DNA of 18,125 nucleotides from Oscillospiraceae bacterium (GTDB taxonomy: Bacteria > Bacillota > Clostridia > Saccharofermentanales > Saccharofermentanaceae), in the NCBI GenBank assembly GCA_902767145.1, contig CACXGG010000054.1:1-18125 (forward strand), given 5' to 3'. Below the pieces are notes generated by a model. It was given only the letters and a program-made list of their open reading frames with translations. It was not told the origin of the DNA and made no database searches. Numbering within the stretch: position 1 is the first letter of the stretch; each line of letters opens with the position of its first letter. The translations under genes were made by a program, and so were the position numbers. Positions 8,378 to 16,849 of the stretch are shown piece by piece.

Positions 8378-9733
8378 TTATCTCTCTGAGATATCAGGAT
8401 ACTGACGCCTCTTGTTGACGTTCTTGTAGGCGGGTCTTATTATCCTGCCGCCGGAAACCAGTTCCTCGATCCTGTGGGCAGACCATCCTGCGATCCTGGC
8501 AGATGCAAAGATGGGAGTAAAGAGTTCCTTGGGGATGCCCAGCATGGAATATACAAATCCTGCATAGTAGTCCACGTTGGCACATACGATCTTGTCGTTC
8601 TTCTTTACCTCATGGAAGACATCGGGAGCGATCCTCTCAACTGTCTTATAGAGCTCAAGGATATCCTCCTGTCCCTTATCCACAGCAAGCTCCTCGGCAT
8701 AGTGCTTGAGAAGTCTCGTTCTGGGATCGGAGAGGGTGTATACCGCATGGCCGATACCGTAGATAAGACCGGATCTGTCGAAGGCATCCTTCTTCAGGAT
8801 CCTGGTAAGGTAATTCCTGATCTGATCCTCGTCCTTGATGTCAGATACAGTCTCCTGAAGTTCCTTCATCATGCCGTAAGCCTTGTTGGAGGCACCGCCG
8901 TGCTGGGGACCCTTGAGGGATCCTACTGCAGCTGCGATAACAGCATATGTATCAGAACCTGTGGAGGATACTGCATGTGTTACGAAGGAGGAGTTATTAC
9001 CTCCGCCGTGCTCTGCGTGAAGGCAGAGAGCCAGGTCGAGGATCCTCGCCTCGAGCTCTGTGAACTTTCCGTCAGGTCTTATGAGGTGGAGGATATTCTC
9101 CGCAGTTTTGTACTCAGGTACCGGATCGTGGAGGAAAAGGCTCTGATGCTCGACATAGTGCCTTCTTGCCATATATCCGTAGGAGATGAGGACAGGGAAT
9201 CTTGCGATGAGCTCGATGCACTGTCTTACAACGTTGTCCAGCTTGAGTGAGTCAGGATTGTCGTCGTAGGAATAGAGGGCAAGAACGGATCTTGCCAGCT
9301 TGTTCATGACATCGGGGCTGGGTGCCTTCAGGATCATGTCCTCGGTAAAGCCCTCGGGAAGCCTTCTGCAGGAAGCGAGGAGCTCGGTAAAGCCCTTGAG
9401 CTCGCTCTCGTTGGGAAGGTCACCTGTCATGAGAAGATAAGCGATCTCCTCATATCCGAATCTCTTGCCGTAGAAGCCGTTTACAAGGTCTGTTATCTCA
9501 TAACCCTGGTAGAAGAGCTTTCCTTCAACAGGAACCCTCTCCGCATCATCTACGATATAGCTCATTACCTCGCCGACTTCCGTAAGTCCTACCAGGACTC
9601 CGGTGCCGTCGTTATTCCTGAGGCCACGCTTTACGTTGTACTTGTGGTACAGCTCAGGATTGATATGAGCCTTGACCGAAGCTGTCTTTGCCAGCTTTTC
9701 GATCATCTGTTTCTTTTCGCTGTTGTCGTACAT
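8378..9733 (-). CDS. Citrate synthase
   Basis: Condenses acetyl-CoA and oxaloacetate to citrate in the cytosol. It has 451 residues, a normal length for bacterial si-citrate synthases. The catalytic triad is recognisable: H278 in GPQHGGASN, H329 in GIGHAVY and D388 in NVDYYAG. Supporting residues are HAEHGGGNNSSF at 239-250, R338 in DPRTR and R413 in ARIAGWSAH. It begins 3 bp after the aconitase stop, so the two are one operon read from the promoter before acn. Aconitase beside it supports citrate rather than 2-methylcitrate synthesis: there are no prpB/prpD-like neighbours. The likely role is the oxidative half of a partial TCA cycle toward 2-oxoglutarate and glutamate (inference). No isocitrate dehydrogenase gene follows. 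The transcript ends at the terminator at 8329-8360. Confidence 0.95.
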   Translation of the reverse strand: MYDNSEKKQMIEKLAKTASVKAHINPELYHKYNVKRGLRNNDGTGVLVGLTEVGEVMSYIVDDAERVPVEGKLFYQGYEITDLVNGFYGKRFGYEEIAYLLMTGDLPNESELKGFTELLASCRRLPEGFTEDMILKAPSPDVMNKLARSVLALYSYDDNPDSLKLDNVVRQCIELIARFPVLISYGYMARRHYVEHQSLFLHDPVPEYKTAENILHLIRPDGKFTELEARILDLALCLHAEHGGGNNSSFVTHAVSSTGSDTYAVIAAAVGSLKGPQHGGASNKAYGMMKELQETVSDIKDEDQIRNYLTRILKKDAFDRSGLIYGIGHAVYTLSDPRTRLLKHYAEELAVDKGQEDILELYKTVERIAPDVFHEVKKNDKIVCANVDYYAGFVYSMLGIPKELFTPIFASARIAGWSAHRIEELVSGGRIIRPAYKNVNKRRQYPDISER

Positions 9734-9736
9734 TTA

Positions 9737-11671
9737 TTACGCACGCTCCCTTGTATAGTTAAGAAGTCCGCCTGCAAGGAGCATATCCTTCTGCCTGTCG
9801 GAGATGACGAGCTCTGTCTCGAAGGAATAGCCCTGGGTCTTGTTGGTGATGGTTACGGTATTGCCGGAAGCTGCAGCCTCTACCTGCTCCCTTGCATTCT
9901 CGATAACGAGCTCATCCAGCATGTTGATCTTATCGTAGTCAGCTGCATCCTTGAAAGTAAGGGGAAGGATACCGTTGTTGATAAGGTTGGCCATGTGGAT
10001 ACGTGCGAAGGAAAGTGCGATAACGCCCTTAACGCCGAGCTGGAGAGGTGCAAGAGCTGCATGCTCTCTGGAGGAACCCTGACCGTAGTTCTGTCCGCCG
10101 ATGATAAATCCGCCGTTGTTCTCCTTTGCTCTTGCGGGGAACTGCTCGTCACAGGGTGTAAGGCAGAAGTCTGCAAGATAAGGGATGTTGGATCTGAAAG
10201 GCAGGAGCTTCGCATTGGAAGGCATGATGTGGTCAGTGGTGATATTGTCCTCTACCTTGATGAGCGTCTTTCCTTCCACAGTATCAGCAAGCTTGTGATG
10301 TGCGGGGAAAGGCTTGATATTAGGTCCTCTTACAACCTCTACATCATCAGGTGTGGAGGAAGGCATGATGACCATATTGTCGTTTACCTTGAAGGCATCA
10401 GGCATTGTAACTACCGGGGGTTCACCGAAGTCTGCAGGGTTCGTAACGACACCTGTGATAGCGGCTACAGCTGCAACCTCAGGGCTTACGAGATAGATGG
10501 AAGCAGACTTTGTTCCGGATCTGCCGTAGAAGTTTCTGTTATTTGTTCTCAGGGAAACAGCATCTGTCTTGGGGGACTGACCCATACCGATACAGGGTCC
10601 GCATCCGCACTCGATGATACGTGCACCGGCCTCGATCATGTCGGCAAGAGCACCTGTCTCGGCCAGCATATTGAATACCTGCTTGGAACCGGGAGCGATA
10701 ACAAGGGAAACGTCAGGATTTACTGTGTGACCCTTGAGGATAGCTGCTACCTTGAGCATGTCGAAAAGAGATGAGTTTGTGCAGGAACCGATGCAGCACT
10801 GGTCGACCTTAAGGCCTTCGATCTCCTTGACCGTAACAACCTGGTCAGGCATGTGGGGCTTAGCAACGAGAGGTACGAGAGTGGAAAGATCGATCTCGAT
10901 CTCCTCATCGTATACAGCATCCTCGTCAGCCTTGAGCTCTGTCCAGACCTCTTCCCTGCCCTGTGCCTTAAGGAAAGCCTTTGTAACGTCATCGGAAGGG
11001 AAAACGGATGTTGTAGCACCAAGCTCAGCACCCATGTTGGTGATGGTAGCTCTCTCGGGAACTGTAAGATACTTAAGTCCGTCGCCTGCATACTCAACGA
11101 TCTTGCCTACACCGCCCTTAACGGACATGATGCGGAGGACCTCAAGGATGATGTCCTTTGCTGTTGTCCAGGGTGCGAGCTTGTTCTTGAGGGTAATCCT
11201 TACCATCTTGGGCATGGTGATGTAGTAGGGACCGCCGCCCATGGCAACTGCGACATCAAGTCCGCCGGCACCGATGGCCAGCATACCGATACCGCCGCAG
11301 GTAGGCGTATGTGAATCAGATCCAAGAAGTGTCTGTCCGGGAACACCGAATCTCTCGATATGAACCTGGTGGCAGACTCCGTTACCGGGACGGGAGAATC
11401 TGATACCGTGCTTATTTGTAACTGTCTGGATGTACTTGTGGTCGTCTGCGTTCTCAAAGCCGGACTGAAGCATGTTGTGGTCGATATAAGCTACGGAGAG
11501 CTTAGTCTTGACCTGATCGATGCCAAGAGCTTCGAACTGAAGGTATGCCATTGTACCTGTTGAATCCTGTGTAAGTGTCTGATCGATCCTTAAAGCGATC
11601 TCCTCTCCAACCTTCATCTCTCCGGAAAGAAGGTGATCCTTGATGATCTTCTGAGAAATCGTATAACCCAT
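9737..11671 (-). CDS. acn: Aconitate hydratase (single-chain, LeuC/LeuD-like Aquifex type)
   Basis: Isomerises citrate to isocitrate through cis-aconitate using a [4Fe-4S] cluster. At 644 residues it is the compact putative-aconitase type, shorter than the about 900-residue AcnA. The catalytic part is about 1-420. Cluster ligands are C297 (GSCTNSS), C357 and C360 (CGCGPCIGMG); the GSDSHTPT signature is at 117-124. The swivel domain is about 480-630, with the GGQNYGQGSSREHAALAP motif carrying the substrate-binding Ser-Arg. The start ATG has GGAGGA at 11681-11686, 9 nt upstream. It is followed after 3 bp by citrate synthase. A 3-isopropylmalate dehydratase is less likely, because that enzyme is normally split in two subunits and sits with leuB/leuA. 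Confidence 0.94.
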   Translation of the reverse strand: MGYTISQKIIKDHLLSGEMKVGEEIALRIDQTLTQDSTGTMAYLQFEALGIDQVKTKLSVAYIDHNMLQSGFENADDHKYIQTVTNKHGIRFSRPGNGVCHQVHIERFGVPGQTLLGSDSHTPTCGGIGMLAIGAGGLDVAVAMGGGPYYITMPKMVRITLKNKLAPWTTAKDIILEVLRIMSVKGGVGKIVEYAGDGLKYLTVPERATITNMGAELGATTSVFPSDDVTKAFLKAQGREEVWTELKADEDAVYDEEIEIDLSTLVPLVAKPHMPDQVVTVKEIEGLKVDQCCIGSCTNSSLFDMLKVAAILKGHTVNPDVSLVIAPGSKQVFNMLAETGALADMIEAGARIIECGCGPCIGMGQSPKTDAVSLRTNNRNFYGRSGTKSASIYLVSPEVAAVAAITGVVTNPADFGEPPVVTMPDAFKVNDNMVIMPSSTPDDVEVVRGPNIKPFPAHHKLADTVEGKTLIKVEDNITTDHIMPSNAKLLPFRSNIPYLADFCLTPCDEQFPARAKENNGGFIIGGQNYGQGSSREHAALAPLQLGVKGVIALSFARIHMANLINNGILPLTFKDAADYDKINMLDELVIENAREQVEAAASGNTVTITNKTQGYSFETELVISDRQKDMLLAGGLLNYTRERA

Positions 11672-11717
11672 TTTGCATATTCCTCCACTTCATTATTTCA
11701 TTTTTGCATATTTATTA

Positions 11718-11746
11718 ATAATAATGAGTGGTTTGGGATTTGTCAA
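11718..11746 (-). promoter_or_regulatory. Near-consensus sigma-A promoter of the acn-citrate synthase operon
   Basis: On the minus strand the -35 is TTGACA (11741-11746, perfect) and the -10 is TATTAT (11718-11723), with a 17-bp spacer. The predicted start is near 11711, giving a leader of about 40 nt to ATG 11671. The promoter begins just after the stop of the upstream methyltransferase gene. I see no obvious CcpA or CcpC operator. Confidence 0.85.
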
Positions 11747-11752
11747 ATGAGA

Positions 11753-12532
11753 TCAGCGCAAAATAGACAGGGAATAACCTATTATCGAAGCTGCAGAGGC
11801 AGCATTAAGGGATTCGGCGCGCCCGGGCATGGGTATCTTTATCTTCCTGTCACATCTGTCGATGGTGCAAGTTTGAAGTCCGTTTCCTTCATTTCCGATG
11901 AAATATGCACAGGGCAGATCTATCTTCGCCTCAGGAAGAGGGTCCCCTCCAAGCTCGGCCGCCAGGGTGGTTATGTTCTTTTCAGAGAAAAGCTCAAAGG
12001 CAGCATCCGAGTCCTCCACGAACATCAGCGGGACCTTCCATACAGAACCCATGGAGGATCTTAAGACCTTTTCGTTATAAGGGTCTGCCGTTCCCTTTGT
12101 CATGATGACTGCCGACATATCGAAGGCGTCTGCCGTTCTTATTATGGTGCCAAGGTTTCCGGGATCCTGGATGTTTTCGAGGACCACATAGATGTCCTTC
12201 CCTTTTACGGGGAGCTCCTCCACGCTTTCCGGCTGCTCCAGGACCATGGCTATCCCCTGGGGGTTAACGGTGGAACACGCCTTGGAAAAGACTTCCTCTG
12301 ACATGAATACGGGATCTTTATCCAGGGAATACTTTTCCTTGAGTTCAAAGGCCAGCTTCTCATTACCGGGGGTTGCAGCCAGGATCTCAGGCCTGATGCC
12401 TGATATAAGGGCATCTTCGCAGAGCCTTACGCCCTCGACGAAGACTTTCTTTTCCCTGGATGCCTTCCTTCTGTCGTGAAGGAGCACCATCCTTTTGACC
12501 AGCTTATTGTCCTTTGATGTAATGATCTCCAT
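11753..12532 (-). CDS. SpoU/TrmH-family RNA 2'-O-ribose methyltransferase
   Basis: SPOUT-fold S-adenosylmethionine-dependent enzyme that methylates a ribose 2'-OH in rRNA or tRNA; the target cannot be read from sequence. From ATG 12532 it has 259 residues. The N-terminal substrate-binding domain (about 1-105) is L30e-like. The catalytic SPOUT domain carries motif 1 (N120 to R132, NIQDPGNLGTIIR), motif 2 GNEGNGL at 213-219 and motif 3 IPMPGRAESLNAAS at 233-246. An upstream in-frame ATG at 12553 would add 7 residues, but it lies in the T-rich tail of the preceding terminator. ATG 12532 has GGAAGG (12539-12544) 6 nt upstream, so it is preferred. It resembles the B. subtilis YsgA/RlmB group. It has no convincing promoter of its own. 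Confidence 0.92.
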   Translation of the reverse strand: MEIITSKDNKLVKRMVLLHDRRKASREKKVFVEGVRLCEDALISGIRPEILAATPGNEKLAFELKEKYSLDKDPVFMSEEVFSKACSTVNPQGIAMVLEQPESVEELPVKGKDIYVVLENIQDPGNLGTIIRTADAFDMSAVIMTKGTADPYNEKVLRSSMGSVWKVPLMFVEDSDAAFELFSEKNITTLAAELGGDPLPEAKIDLPCAYFIGNEGNGLQTCTIDRCDRKIKIPMPGRAESLNAASAASIIGYSLSILR

Positions 12533-12554
12533 CAGAAGCCTTCCCCCGAACAAA

Positions 12555-12587
12555 ATAAAGGTGCAGACGGTATGTCCACACCTTTAT
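12555..12587 (-). terminator. Intrinsic terminator after the sodium:solute symporter
   Basis: ATAAAGGTG (12555-12563) pairs with CACCTTTAT (12579-12587). An inner GAC/GTC pair closes a 5-nt loop after a 2x2 mismatch. Read leftward it is followed by a T-rich tract (TTTATTTTGTT), as expected for termination of the symporter transcript. It lies just before the ribosome binding site of the methyltransferase gene. Confidence 0.85.
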
Positions 12588-12616
12588 ATCTTAACATATC
12601 AGGCTTTGGTTTTGTA

Positions 12617-14161
12617 TCAGTCCTCGTTCTGCTCCAGGATATTCTTGGATGTAACTGTTACAGGTACCTCATAGCTGGAGAATGCACTTTCGATAAGGGC
12701 ATCGGAAGGCTTCTTCGAGATAAGGCTGACAACGGGAACGATGATGAAACCTGCCAGCATAGCGAAGGCACCGCAGTTGATGGGAGACTGAAGGATCGCC
12801 GGGAACTGTGCCCTGAAGAGCATGTTGCAGATAAGGAGCACGGAACCGAAGATAAAGCATGTCCAGCAGGATGCCTTTGTTGTCCTCTTCCAGTAAAGAC
12901 TGAAGAGGAAGGGTCCAAGGAAAGCTCCGGCAAGAGCACCCCAGGAAACACCCATGAGCTGAGCGATGAAGGTAACGGTACTCTTGTACTGGATAAGAGC
13001 GATGACTGCAGAGATGGCGATAAATACAACGACAAGGATCCTGATCCATACCATCTTTGTCTTCTCCTTCATGTCCTTTACGAATACACCGTCGATGAAA
13101 TCAAGTGTAAGTGTTGAACTTGATGTAAGTACAAGGGATGACAGTGTGGACATGGAAGCTGAAAGTACAAGGATCACTACGACAGCGATAAGGATATCGG
13201 GAAGTGTCCTGAGCATCTCGGGAACGATGGCATCAAATCCGCTCTCTGCAACCTGGTCAGGTGTAAGGAAGAGCCTTCCGAAACCGCCGAGGAAGTAGCA
13301 GCCGCCGGCAACGATGACAGCGAAGAACGTGGAGATGATGGTTCCCTTTCTGATAGCCTCCTCATGCTTGATGGCATAGAACTTCTGTACCATCTGGGGA
13401 AGGCCCCATGTACCAAGAGATGTAAGGATAACGACTCCGAGAAGGTCCACGGGCAGAGGTCCGAAGAAGGAGGAATATGCACCGGGGAAATCAGGGAAGT
13501 CACCCTGTACCTTGGCAAGTTCGATAACGGAACCCATAAGGCCGCCGTTAACATTGAGAACTGCGATTATAACTGCGACGATACCGATGAGCATGATGAT
13601 GCCCTGGATAAAGTCGTTGATAGCTGTTGCAAAATATCCGCCGGCGATAACATAGATACCGGTAAGGATAGCCATGACGATGATACAGATACTGTAATCA
13701 ACATGGAAAGCCATCTCGAAAAGCCTTGAAAGGCCGTTATAAAGAGATGCCGTATAAGGGATCAGGAAGATGAAGATGATAGCAGAAGCTCCGATGCGGA
13801 GAGACTTGGATTCAAATCTCCTGGCAAAGAACTCAGGCATCGTCTTACTGTTGAGCTTATGGGTCATGAGCCTCGTTCTCCTACCCAGGATGACCCAGGC
13901 AAGAAGGGATCCGATGACCGCATTACCGAGACCGATCCAGGTAGAAGCTATACCGAACTTCCATCCGAACTGTCCGGCGTAACCGATAAAGATAACTGCC
14001 GAGAAATAACTTGTTCCATACGCAAAGGCTGTAAGCCAGGGGCCGACATTTCTTCCGCCCAGTACGAAGCCCTCTACGCTCCTGGCCTTCTTACGGCTCA
14101 TGACACCTACTGCAATGAGCACGGCAAAGAAGACCACCATCATAAGGATCTTGATCAACAT
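12617..14161 (-). CDS. Sodium:solute symporter (SSS family, PutP-like)
   Basis: Secondary transporter of the LeuT fold, 514 residues, with about 13 hydrophobic helices starting at residue 4. The short hydrophobic N-terminus is not a cleavable signal. Family signatures are visible: GGRNVGPWLTA at 35-45; GTSYFSA at 49-55 (sodium-site helix 1); AINDFIQG at 180-187 (equivalent of the common TD..QG); and SASMSTLSSLVL at 334-345, which matches the sodium-binding Ser/Thr stretch of PutP helix 8. GAGGGTGAGGAC precedes the ATG and gives a good ribosome binding site. The substrate is not clear: proline/OpuE-like permeases are closest by these motifs, but other solutes are possible. It is transcribed alone between two terminators. 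Confidence 0.92.
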   Translation of the reverse strand: MLIKILMMVVFFAVLIAVGVMSRKKARSVEGFVLGGRNVGPWLTAFAYGTSYFSAVIFIGYAGQFGWKFGIASTWIGLGNAVIGSLLAWVILGRRTRLMTHKLNSKTMPEFFARRFESKSLRIGASAIIFIFLIPYTASLYNGLSRLFEMAFHVDYSICIIVMAILTGIYVIAGGYFATAINDFIQGIIMLIGIVAVIIAVLNVNGGLMGSVIELAKVQGDFPDFPGAYSSFFGPLPVDLLGVVILTSLGTWGLPQMVQKFYAIKHEEAIRKGTIISTFFAVIVAGGCYFLGGFGRLFLTPDQVAESGFDAIVPEMLRTLPDILIAVVVILVLSASMSTLSSLVLTSSSTLTLDFIDGVFVKDMKEKTKMVWIRILVVVFIAISAVIALIQYKSTVTFIAQLMGVSWGALAGAFLGPFLFSLYWKRTTKASCWTCFIFGSVLLICNMLFRAQFPAILQSPINCGAFAMLAGFIIVPVVSLISKKPSDALIESAFSSYEVPVTVTSKNILEQNED

Positions 14162-14184
14162 AAATAGTCCTCACCCTCAAAAGA

Positions 14185-14215
14185 ATACAAGACTGCCCGT
14201 CAGACAGTCTTGTAT
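14185..14215 (-). terminator. Hairpin terminator after the cytidylate-kinase-like gene, abutting the symporter promoter
   Basis: ATACAAGACTG (14185-14195) pairs perfectly over 11 bp with CAGTCTTGTAT (14205-14215) around a 9-nt loop. Leftward it is followed by TTCTTTT. It lies 40 bp after the stop of the kinase-like gene. It directly follows the predicted -10 of the symporter promoter, so transcripts from that promoter would carry only part of the stem. Confidence 0.75.
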
Positions 14216-14244
14216 AATTTAGCACAGTAGATATTTATTGACAA
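14216..14244 (-). promoter_or_regulatory. Probable promoter of the sodium:solute symporter
   Basis: On the minus strand, -35 TTGTCA (14239-14244), 17-bp spacer, and -10 TAAATT (14216-14221) preceded by TGC, an extended -10. The predicted start is near 14209, about 48 nt before ATG 14161. It is squeezed between the upstream stop codon and the terminator hairpin. Confidence 0.6.
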
Positions 14245-14254
14245 CGAGAAAAAA

Positions 14255-14863
14255 TCAGGAGTTCTTCACAACATCGTAGATTATATCCACGCACTTCTCG
14301 ATGCCCACCTTGCCGCTGTTAAGGCAGAGATCGTAGTTGGGAGCATAGCCCCACTGAAGATCAGTGAAATGCTTGTGGTTGGCGGCTCTCTTCTTATCCT
14401 TGTCGGAAAGCCTCTTTTCGGGCTTCTTCTCGCTCTCGCCATAGAGCCTTACGATCCTGTCTGCCCTGAAGTCCATGTCCGCGTAGATAAATACGTTGAA
14501 GACACCGTCCCTTTCCCTGAGGATGTAGTCCGCGGATCTTCCAACGATAACGCAGGGCTTTCCGCTGTCAGCTATATTGCAGATGATCTTGCGCTGGACG
14601 GTCCAAAGATAATCATGGGTGGTCATGCCGTTCATGATGCCGGGCACGCCCTGATTCTCAAAACCGTAGGAGAAGACTGTCTTTCCGGGAGCCTCTTCTC
14701 CCTTACTTGCAACGAACTCCTGGGAGAAACCTGTCTCGAGAGCGACATTCTCGATGATCTCCTTGTCGTAATAGTCATAACCGAGTTTTTCTGCAAGGGC
14801 TTTGGCGATGGTCCTTCCGCCGCTTCCGAACTGTCTGCTTACAGTGATGATAGTCTTTGCCAT
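14255..14863 (-). CDS. Cytidylate-kinase-like family protein
   Basis: P-loop nucleoside-monophosphate-kinase-fold protein of the cytidylate-kinase-like family (Pfam PF13189), 202 residues. The start has the family pattern ISR-x-x-GSGG, here SRQFGSGGRT at 9-18, with arginine R17 where classical Walker A has lysine. YYDKEII at 31-37 is the typical second motif. IVGRSADYIL (106-115) and the Arg-rich lid-like segment at 133-161 fit a kinase fold. This family is separate from genuine Cmk, and its substrate is generally not established, so CMP kinase activity is only a possibility. It follows the LtaS-like gene by 69 bp. It has an unusually complete ribosome binding site that is buried in a hairpin (see the separate entry). 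Confidence 0.85.
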   Translation of the reverse strand: MAKTIITVSRQFGSGGRTIAKALAEKLGYDYYDKEIIENVALETGFSQEFVASKGEEAPGKTVFSYGFENQGVPGIMNGMTTHDYLWTVQRKIICNIADSGKPCVIVGRSADYILRERDGVFNVFIYADMDFRADRIVRLYGESEKKPEKRLSDKDKKRAANHKHFTDLQWGYAPNYDLCLNSGKVGIEKCVDIIYDVVKNS

Positions 14864-14865
14864 AA

Positions 14866-14899
14866 GATCACCTCCTTGACTATATTTTACTTCAAGGAG
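14866..14899 (-). promoter_or_regulatory. Leader hairpin sequestering a near-perfect Shine-Dalgarno of the cytidylate-kinase-like gene
   Basis: The ribosome binding site on the minus strand is AAGGAGGTGATC (14866-14877), complementary over 12 nt to the usual 16S rRNA 3' end. Eight bases, TCAAGGAG (14872-14879), pair perfectly with CTCCTTGA (14892-14899) just upstream, around a 12-nt AT-rich loop. One further G-T pair is possible. Folding would hide the core GGAG from the ribosome. The function is inferred. Confidence 0.6.
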
Positions 14900-14932
14900 A
14901 GCCCAAAAATAATATATTTTTGTTAACTTTGA

Positions 14933-16840
14933 TCAGCTGTCGAAAAGAACGTAATACTGAAGTCCCAGATATCTGTCCACGGAGGGAGTATCGGAATCAA
15001 ATCCGTGCCACTCCCCTGCAGCGTCACAGTATCCCCTGTTGTTGATGATGGGGATATCAGACCTCAGGTCATTGATGTAGTCATAGTAGCCGGACCTCTG
15101 AACTCCCGCAGCCTCCATTACATCGAGGGCGAGGTAGTTAAGGCTGGTCAGATAGCTGTCCCTGTTCTGAAGTGACTCGGGCATATCATAGTTTGTCCAG
15201 ATGATATAAGGGACCATCCACTTGTTGCCGCCGTATCCCATATCTCCGGGGACTTCGATATTGGGCTGGTGGTCACCGAAGACAAGAAGTGTATACTTCT
15301 CATCCTGCTGGGAAAGATAGTCGATGAGATACTCAAGGGCGTCGTCACTCTCCTTGATAAGGGACAGGAAAGTGTTCAGTGCCATTCCGTAATCACCGCC
15401 ATAGGGAAGGTATTCCGTCACGGGGAAATTATCATAGGAGACTGTATAACCGCCGTGGTTCTGCATGGTGATAAGGAAAGTAAATGTCTTATCAGATCTG
15501 TCCAGCTGGGAGATCATATTCTCATAGGCACACTGATCTGATACATATTCCCTGATAAGATCGCTGTCGTCATATTCAAAGTCATCGATAAAGAGCATCT
15601 CGTCAAATCCGATAAGAGGATAGACAGTGGTCCTGGACCAGCCGCCGGGCAGATAAGGATGCATGGCCATAGTGGAATAGCCCAGGTCCCCGAGATAGCT
15701 GGCAAGGGAATAAGTCTCGCTCTTAACGTACATGGAATAAGGGATGGCTCCGTCGGGAAGTGCCGCAGTGGTAACCCCCGTCAGGAACTCGAACTCCGAG
15801 TTGGGAGTCCTTCCGCCATATACGGAACAGTATGCAAATCCGTGGATGGTATTTTCAGAAAGAGAGTTCCAGAAAGGCATGGGATCCTCAAAGGAGTCTA
15901 TAGCTCCAGCATTACTGAAGACTCTCATGTCAGTATAGGACTCGTTCATGATAACTATGATATTGGAGGCATCGGAGATATCGGAAGATGCCTCTTCTGT
16001 GACCAGCTCTTCGTAGACTGCCCTTTCGTACCCTTCGGGCTCATCGATCCTCATGGTCTCCAGCATTACTGCGAAGTTGGTGACGAAACCGTTATAACGT
16101 GTGGCCTCGTCCTTCCACATCATGACTGTCCTGAAAGTGGAGATATCCTCAGCCACATGGAAGAGTCCGCAGGTAAAAAGGGCTGCGGCAGCTACTGCCA
16201 GCACTTCCCTTACATACCATTTCTCCTCCTTCTTCTCCACCTTGAGCCTCAGCATGCCAGTGACATAAAGGAAGAAAGGCAGGGCCAGGAAAGCCAGTGG
16301 CAGGAATATGGGGAAATGATATCCGCCCACTACGGAAAAAGCTGTCTTTACGCCATAGAAATCCGGGGGTATGAATTCACTGCCCCTGAAGGTGTAGATG
16401 TAGTAGTCCGCCAGCGAAAAGAGCATGGGCGGAAAAGCAGATATAAATGCCGCAAAGCGCGAAGGCACGAAAAAAGCCCTCAGGATAAAGTAAAGTCCTA
16501 TGACAAGAAAGAGCTCCACCTGGAACCTGAAGCTGTCATGGGACAGCAGATATTTGATTATAGAATGATATCCCTCATAGAACTCATGTCCGAACATGGT
16601 TATGAGGTGGTCGAAATAGATAGCAAGCGCAGCTGAAGAAAGAGGAAATATCAGATCCTCCACCAGGGAAGTCTTTGTCTTTATCTCAAAACGGGGGATG
16701 ATGAACATTCCGAGAAGGAAATATACAAAAGCCGTCTCCGGGTAATTGATGACGGAAAACACTATACCGAACAGCAAAGCTGCTCCGGCAATAATATAAT
16801 AGATAATGTCCGCTTTTGTCTTACCAAATGTTATCTTCAT
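14933..16840 (-). CDS. LtaS-like phosphoglycerol transferase (sulfatase-fold membrane enzyme)
   Basis: Membrane-anchored enzyme of the LTA synthase/alkaline-phosphatase superfamily, 635 residues, as in typical LtaS. The N-terminal half has hydrophobic helices (about 12-30, 34-50, 62-80, 106-124, 128-146, 172-196, 211-230). The extracellular sulfatase domain is about 290-550. Catalytic and metal residues match LtaS: E300 in MNESYTDM, nucleophile T345 in GGRTPNSEF, H394 and W401 in HPYLPGGW, H462 in MQNHGG, D523 and H524 in FGDHQPN. It probably moves glycerol phosphate from phosphatidylglycerol to a teichoic-acid or glycolipid acceptor; the exact acceptor is unknown. No Shine-Dalgarno precedes ATG 16840, and an in-frame stop at 16853-16855 rules out a start further upstream. 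Confidence 0.9.
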   Translation of the reverse strand: MKITFGKTKADIIYYIIAGAALLFGIVFSVINYPETAFVYFLLGMFIIPRFEIKTKTSLVEDLIFPLSSAALAIYFDHLITMFGHEFYEGYHSIIKYLLSHDSFRFQVELFLVIGLYFILRAFFVPSRFAAFISAFPPMLFSLADYYIYTFRGSEFIPPDFYGVKTAFSVVGGYHFPIFLPLAFLALPFFLYVTGMLRLKVEKKEEKWYVREVLAVAAAALFTCGLFHVAEDISTFRTVMMWKDEATRYNGFVTNFAVMLETMRIDEPEGYERAVYEELVTEEASSDISDASNIIVIMNESYTDMRVFSNAGAIDSFEDPMPFWNSLSENTIHGFAYCSVYGGRTPNSEFEFLTGVTTAALPDGAIPYSMYVKSETYSLASYLGDLGYSTMAMHPYLPGGWSRTTVYPLIGFDEMLFIDDFEYDDSDLIREYVSDQCAYENMISQLDRSDKTFTFLITMQNHGGYTVSYDNFPVTEYLPYGGDYGMALNTFLSLIKESDDALEYLIDYLSQQDEKYTLLVFGDHQPNIEVPGDMGYGGNKWMVPYIIWTNYDMPESLQNRDSYLTSLNYLALDVMEAAGVQRSGYYDYINDLRSDIPIINNRGYCDAAGEWHGFDSDTPSVDRYLGLQYYVLFDS

Positions 16841-16849
16841 ACGGCTGAT

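Noticed and set aside
9644..10774. A 376-codon rightward frame opposite aconitase and citrate synthase
   Set aside because: It is antisense to two fully conserved enzymes, has biased Cys/Leu/Ser composition and has no ribosome binding site; a reading-frame shadow.
12533..12553. Longer start (ATG 12553) for the SpoU methyltransferase
   Set aside because: It lies in the terminator T tract, and the sequence between the two ATGs contains a well-spaced GGAAGG for ATG 12532.
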